37,868 nt of DNA from positions 1-37,868 of the IMG/VR virus record IMGVR_UViG_3300023237_000036; one strand, given 5' to 3'. A program made the translations under genes and the position numbers. This DNA is from a virus. The notes under the pieces were generated by a model. That model had not been told where the DNA came from and did no database searches. It saw nothing but the letters and a program-made list of their open reading frames with translations. Below are positions 36,256 to 37,868 of this stretch, in pieces (the first letter of the stretch is position 1; each line of letters begins with the position of its first letter).

Positions 36256-36438
36256 ATGGCTACATATAATTTAATAAACAAAACTAGTGCAAGCACAGGT
36301 CAAAAGATTATTGCATTAGGTAATAATAATGATGTAAGGTTAAAGAATTTAGAAAGTAAAGTTGAAGAGCAGTCCGATAAATTAGATCAGATAACTTCAC
36401 TATTAAATGCAATATCAGAAAAGACATCAGCTTCTTGA
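36256..36438 (+). CDS. Small coiled-coil protein, 60 aa
   Basis: MATYNLINKTSASTGQKIIA followed by a coiled coil (VRLKNLESKVEEQSDKLDQI, then LLNAISEK). The ATG context has no clear Shine-Dalgarno sequence. It overlaps the next small gene by 32 nt. Found between capsid and tail adaptor genes; role unknown. Confidence 0.6.
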   Translation: MATYNLINKTSASTGQKIIALGNNNDVRLKNLESKVEEQSDKLDQITSLLNAISEKTSAS

Positions 36439-36589
36439 AATAATTTCTGAATACAAATCTGACAATACTGCATTAAAAAAGCAGATCGATGATTTAAAGA
36501 AACAATTAGATGATGCACAATCTCGTATTAAAAGATTATTAATTAGATGCGAACAGTTTGCAGAAGATAACAATACAACAGAGGAATAA
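36407..36589 (+). CDS. Small coiled-coil protein, 60 aa, overlapping frame
   Basis: ATG 36407 lies inside the previous gene. The product is a long charged coiled coil (LKKQIDDLKKQLDDAQSRIKR) ending RCEQFAEDNNTTEE. It ends 3 nt before the tail adaptor. The start is uncertain because no ribosome-binding site is visible, but the strong heptad pattern supports coding. Confidence 0.6.
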   Translation: MQYQKRHQLLEIISEYKSDNTALKKQIDDLKKQLDDAQSRIKRLLIRCEQFAEDNNTTEE

Positions 36590-36592
36590 ATA

Positions 36593-37699
36593 ATGGCTAC
36601 TACTTACTTAGAATTATCCAACAGAACACTTAGAGAATTAAATGAGGTTGAATTAACTTCATCTACTTTTTCTAGTAGCCGTGGTATTCAAACTACTATT
36701 AAAGATTTTATTAATAAGTCTATTCATGATATTTATAATGAAAGTGTAGAGATACCTTTATTACACACATCAACGACTCAAGCTACTTACACTGGAGACA
36801 GTGAATACACATTTCCATCGGATATGCGTAGAGTAGATTTTGAATCTTTTTTTTTAAAACCAAATGAATTAATTACTAATGGTGAGTTTACATCTAATAT
36901 TACTAGCTGGACTACAATAGCAGGTGCAGGAAGTGCAGCTTATAATAGTAGTGGCAATGGTAGATTAAGATTAAATGATTATGCTGCATACCAATCAATA
37001 TCAACTGTAGTAAATAAAACTTATAATTTACAAGTAAGAGTATTAGATTCAGAAGGTACAGGTGCTGCTTTAAAAGTACAAGTAGGTACAACAGCAGAAG
37101 GAACACAAAATTTAAACACAACATTAACAGTAACTGATTTTAATGCAGGTGAGATACTAGATGTACAGTTTACTGCAACAGACCAAACAACATTTATAAC
37201 TGTTAATAATACAACTACAGCAACCAATCTTGATGTAGATTATGTAAGAGTATCTAGAGCAGATATAATGACTAGAAAACTAAGATATATATCTTATGAT
37301 GATTACATGCAAAGATTTAAAGAACAAGATACACAGAATAATAGTGGTCACTATGGTCTACCCCAATATGTTTATAAAAAACCAGACTACAGTGCATTTG
37401 GATTAACACCTATACCTGATAAAAATGATTATTTAATTAGCTATGAATATTTTACAACTCACACAGACTTATCAGCACATGGAGATACAATGGCATTACC
37501 AGATAGATTTGGTCCATTAATTGTAGATAGATCTAAATACTACACATATATGTTAAGATCAGATCCAGATCATGCTAGTATGTCAAACAGAGACTATCAA
37601 AGAAAATTACTTTTATTAAAAACTGACTACAGTTCTAGATCAGATTATATGAAAGATACTAGAACAGCAGAAGGTAACTCGAGGTTATCAATAGTATAA
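36593..37699 (+). CDS. Tail adaptor (P22 gp4-like) with inserted beta-sandwich domain, 368 aa
   Basis: The N-terminal 90 residues (TYLELSNRTLRELNEVEL, TIKDFINKSIHDIYNES, YTFPSDMRRVDFESFFL) and the C-terminal part from about 225 (YISYDDYMQRFKEQD, FGLTPIPDKNDYLISYEYF, PDRFGPLIVDRSKYYTYML) form the gp4-like head-tail adaptor that binds the portal. Between them, about 91-222, is a separate beta-rich domain (ELITNGEFTSNITSWTT, YNLQVRVLDSEG, LDVDYVRV) resembling a carbohydrate-binding module jelly roll. The insertion may serve glycan binding or capsid decoration. Normal adaptors of this type are shorter and lack it. Confidence 0.8.
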   Translation: MATTYLELSNRTLRELNEVELTSSTFSSSRGIQTTIKDFINKSIHDIYNESVEIPLLHTSTTQATYTGDSEYTFPSDMRRVDFESFFLKPNELITNGEFTSNITSWTTIAGAGSAAYNSSGNGRLRLNDYAAYQSISTVVNKTYNLQVRVLDSEGTGAALKVQVGTTAEGTQNLNTTLTVTDFNAGEILDVQFTATDQTTFITVNNTTTATNLDVDYVRVSRADIMTRKLRYISYDDYMQRFKEQDTQNNSGHYGLPQYVYKKPDYSAFGLTPIPDKNDYLISYEYFTTHTDLSAHGDTMALPDRFGPLIVDRSKYYTYMLRSDPDHASMSNRDYQRKLLLLKTDYSSRSDYMKDTRTAEGNSRLSIV

Positions 37700-37700
37700 T

Positions 37701-37868
37701 ATGGCTGATACTTCTTCCTTAAAAAACTTTAATGCCACATGCGGTGGAGGTCTTGTTTTAAACAAAGATGTTTATGACATGCAACCAGGAGAAGCATTAC
37801 AATTAGTAAATTTTGAACCATCAACAGAAGGTGGTTACAGAAGATTAAATGGTACTACAAAATATAAT
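37701..37868 (+). CDS. P22 gp10-like tail stabilisation protein (3' truncated)
   Basis: Starts 2 nt after the adaptor gene and runs off the window; only 56 residues are seen. LVLNKDVYDMQPGEALQLVNF and STEGGYRRLNGT match the conserved start of phage head-completion/tail-needle-hub proteins of the P22 gp10 type (L...D...l.pGEa..l.N.e...GG.RR..G). It would close the portal-adaptor stack after DNA packaging. Its rest probably lies in the missing part of the structural module. Confidence 0.75.
   Translation, partial: MADTSSLKNFNATCGGGLVLNKDVYDMQPGEALQLVNFEPSTEGGYRRLNGTTKYN

Noticed and set aside
1-37868. CRISPR array, tRNA genes, integrase, transposase or auxiliary metabolic genes
   Set aside because: No regularly spaced repeats, tRNA-like folds, recombinase motifs or recognisable metabolic enzyme genes were found; part of the structural module is outside the window, so absence applies to this window only.

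Overview
This window is most of the genome of a strongly AT-rich, lytic-looking marine tailed phage, probably a podovirus. The best lineage marker is the family-A DNA polymerase at 9718-11766. It carries a DnaJ-like zinc finger (two CxxCxGxG motifs) between its exonuclease and polymerase domains, an architecture known from the SAR116 phage HMO-2011 and its relatives in SAR11/SAR116-type hosts. AT-richness, the gene content and the absence of any phage RNA polymerase, integrase or repressor recognisable by homology fit that group. Host and exact genus are inference. Both window ends cut through genes of the + strand structural module, so the assembly was probably opened inside that module.

Layout. 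(1) 1-4968, + strand: end of the late region, with a truncated M15 peptidase endolysin, a conserved hypothetical, three small basic proteins, a 1044-residue polyvalent protein with an ADP-ribosyltransferase-like domain, a small ORF and a convergent terminator pair. (2) 4990-17.2 kb, - strand: metabolism and replication genes: DUF3310 protein, metallophosphatase, Cas4/RecB-like exonuclease with its probable partner, DNA polymerase, small PD-(D/E)XK nuclease, DnaB-like helicase, separate TOPRIM primase, gp88-like protein and many small proteins. (3) 17.2-23.7 kb, - strand: an early-type block of small hypothetical proteins, a DUF932-like protein, zinc-binding micro-proteins and single-TM micropeptides, each with its own sigma70-type promoter. 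(4) 23.66-25.55 kb: a divergent control region with perfect palindromes, one + strand gene of unknown function, then about 660 bp of non-coding DNA with G/C tracts, tandem 30-bp repeats and the late promoter. (5) 25.55 kb to the end, + strand: basic protein, small and large terminase, small virion-associated proteins, portal, minor proteins, scaffold, major capsid, candidate decoration protein, tail adaptor with an inserted beta-sandwich, and the start of a P22 gp10-like protein.

Regulation is the most unusual part. Thirteen - strand promoters share TTGACA (mostly TTGACACA) with an exact 17-bp spacer. At three of them (genes starting at 19620, 20730 and 21462) the expected transcription start lies inside the ascending arm of an intrinsic terminator hairpin. 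Read-through RNA would form the complete terminator, while RNA made from the promoter itself would lack the base of the stem. Behind the third lies a 91-nt RNA closed by two perfect 8-bp stems. These elements, and several micro-genes too short for routine gene calling (a 37-aa lipoprotein, 23-49-aa TM peptides, a 56-aa zinc ribbon), are the best candidates for undescribed biology here.
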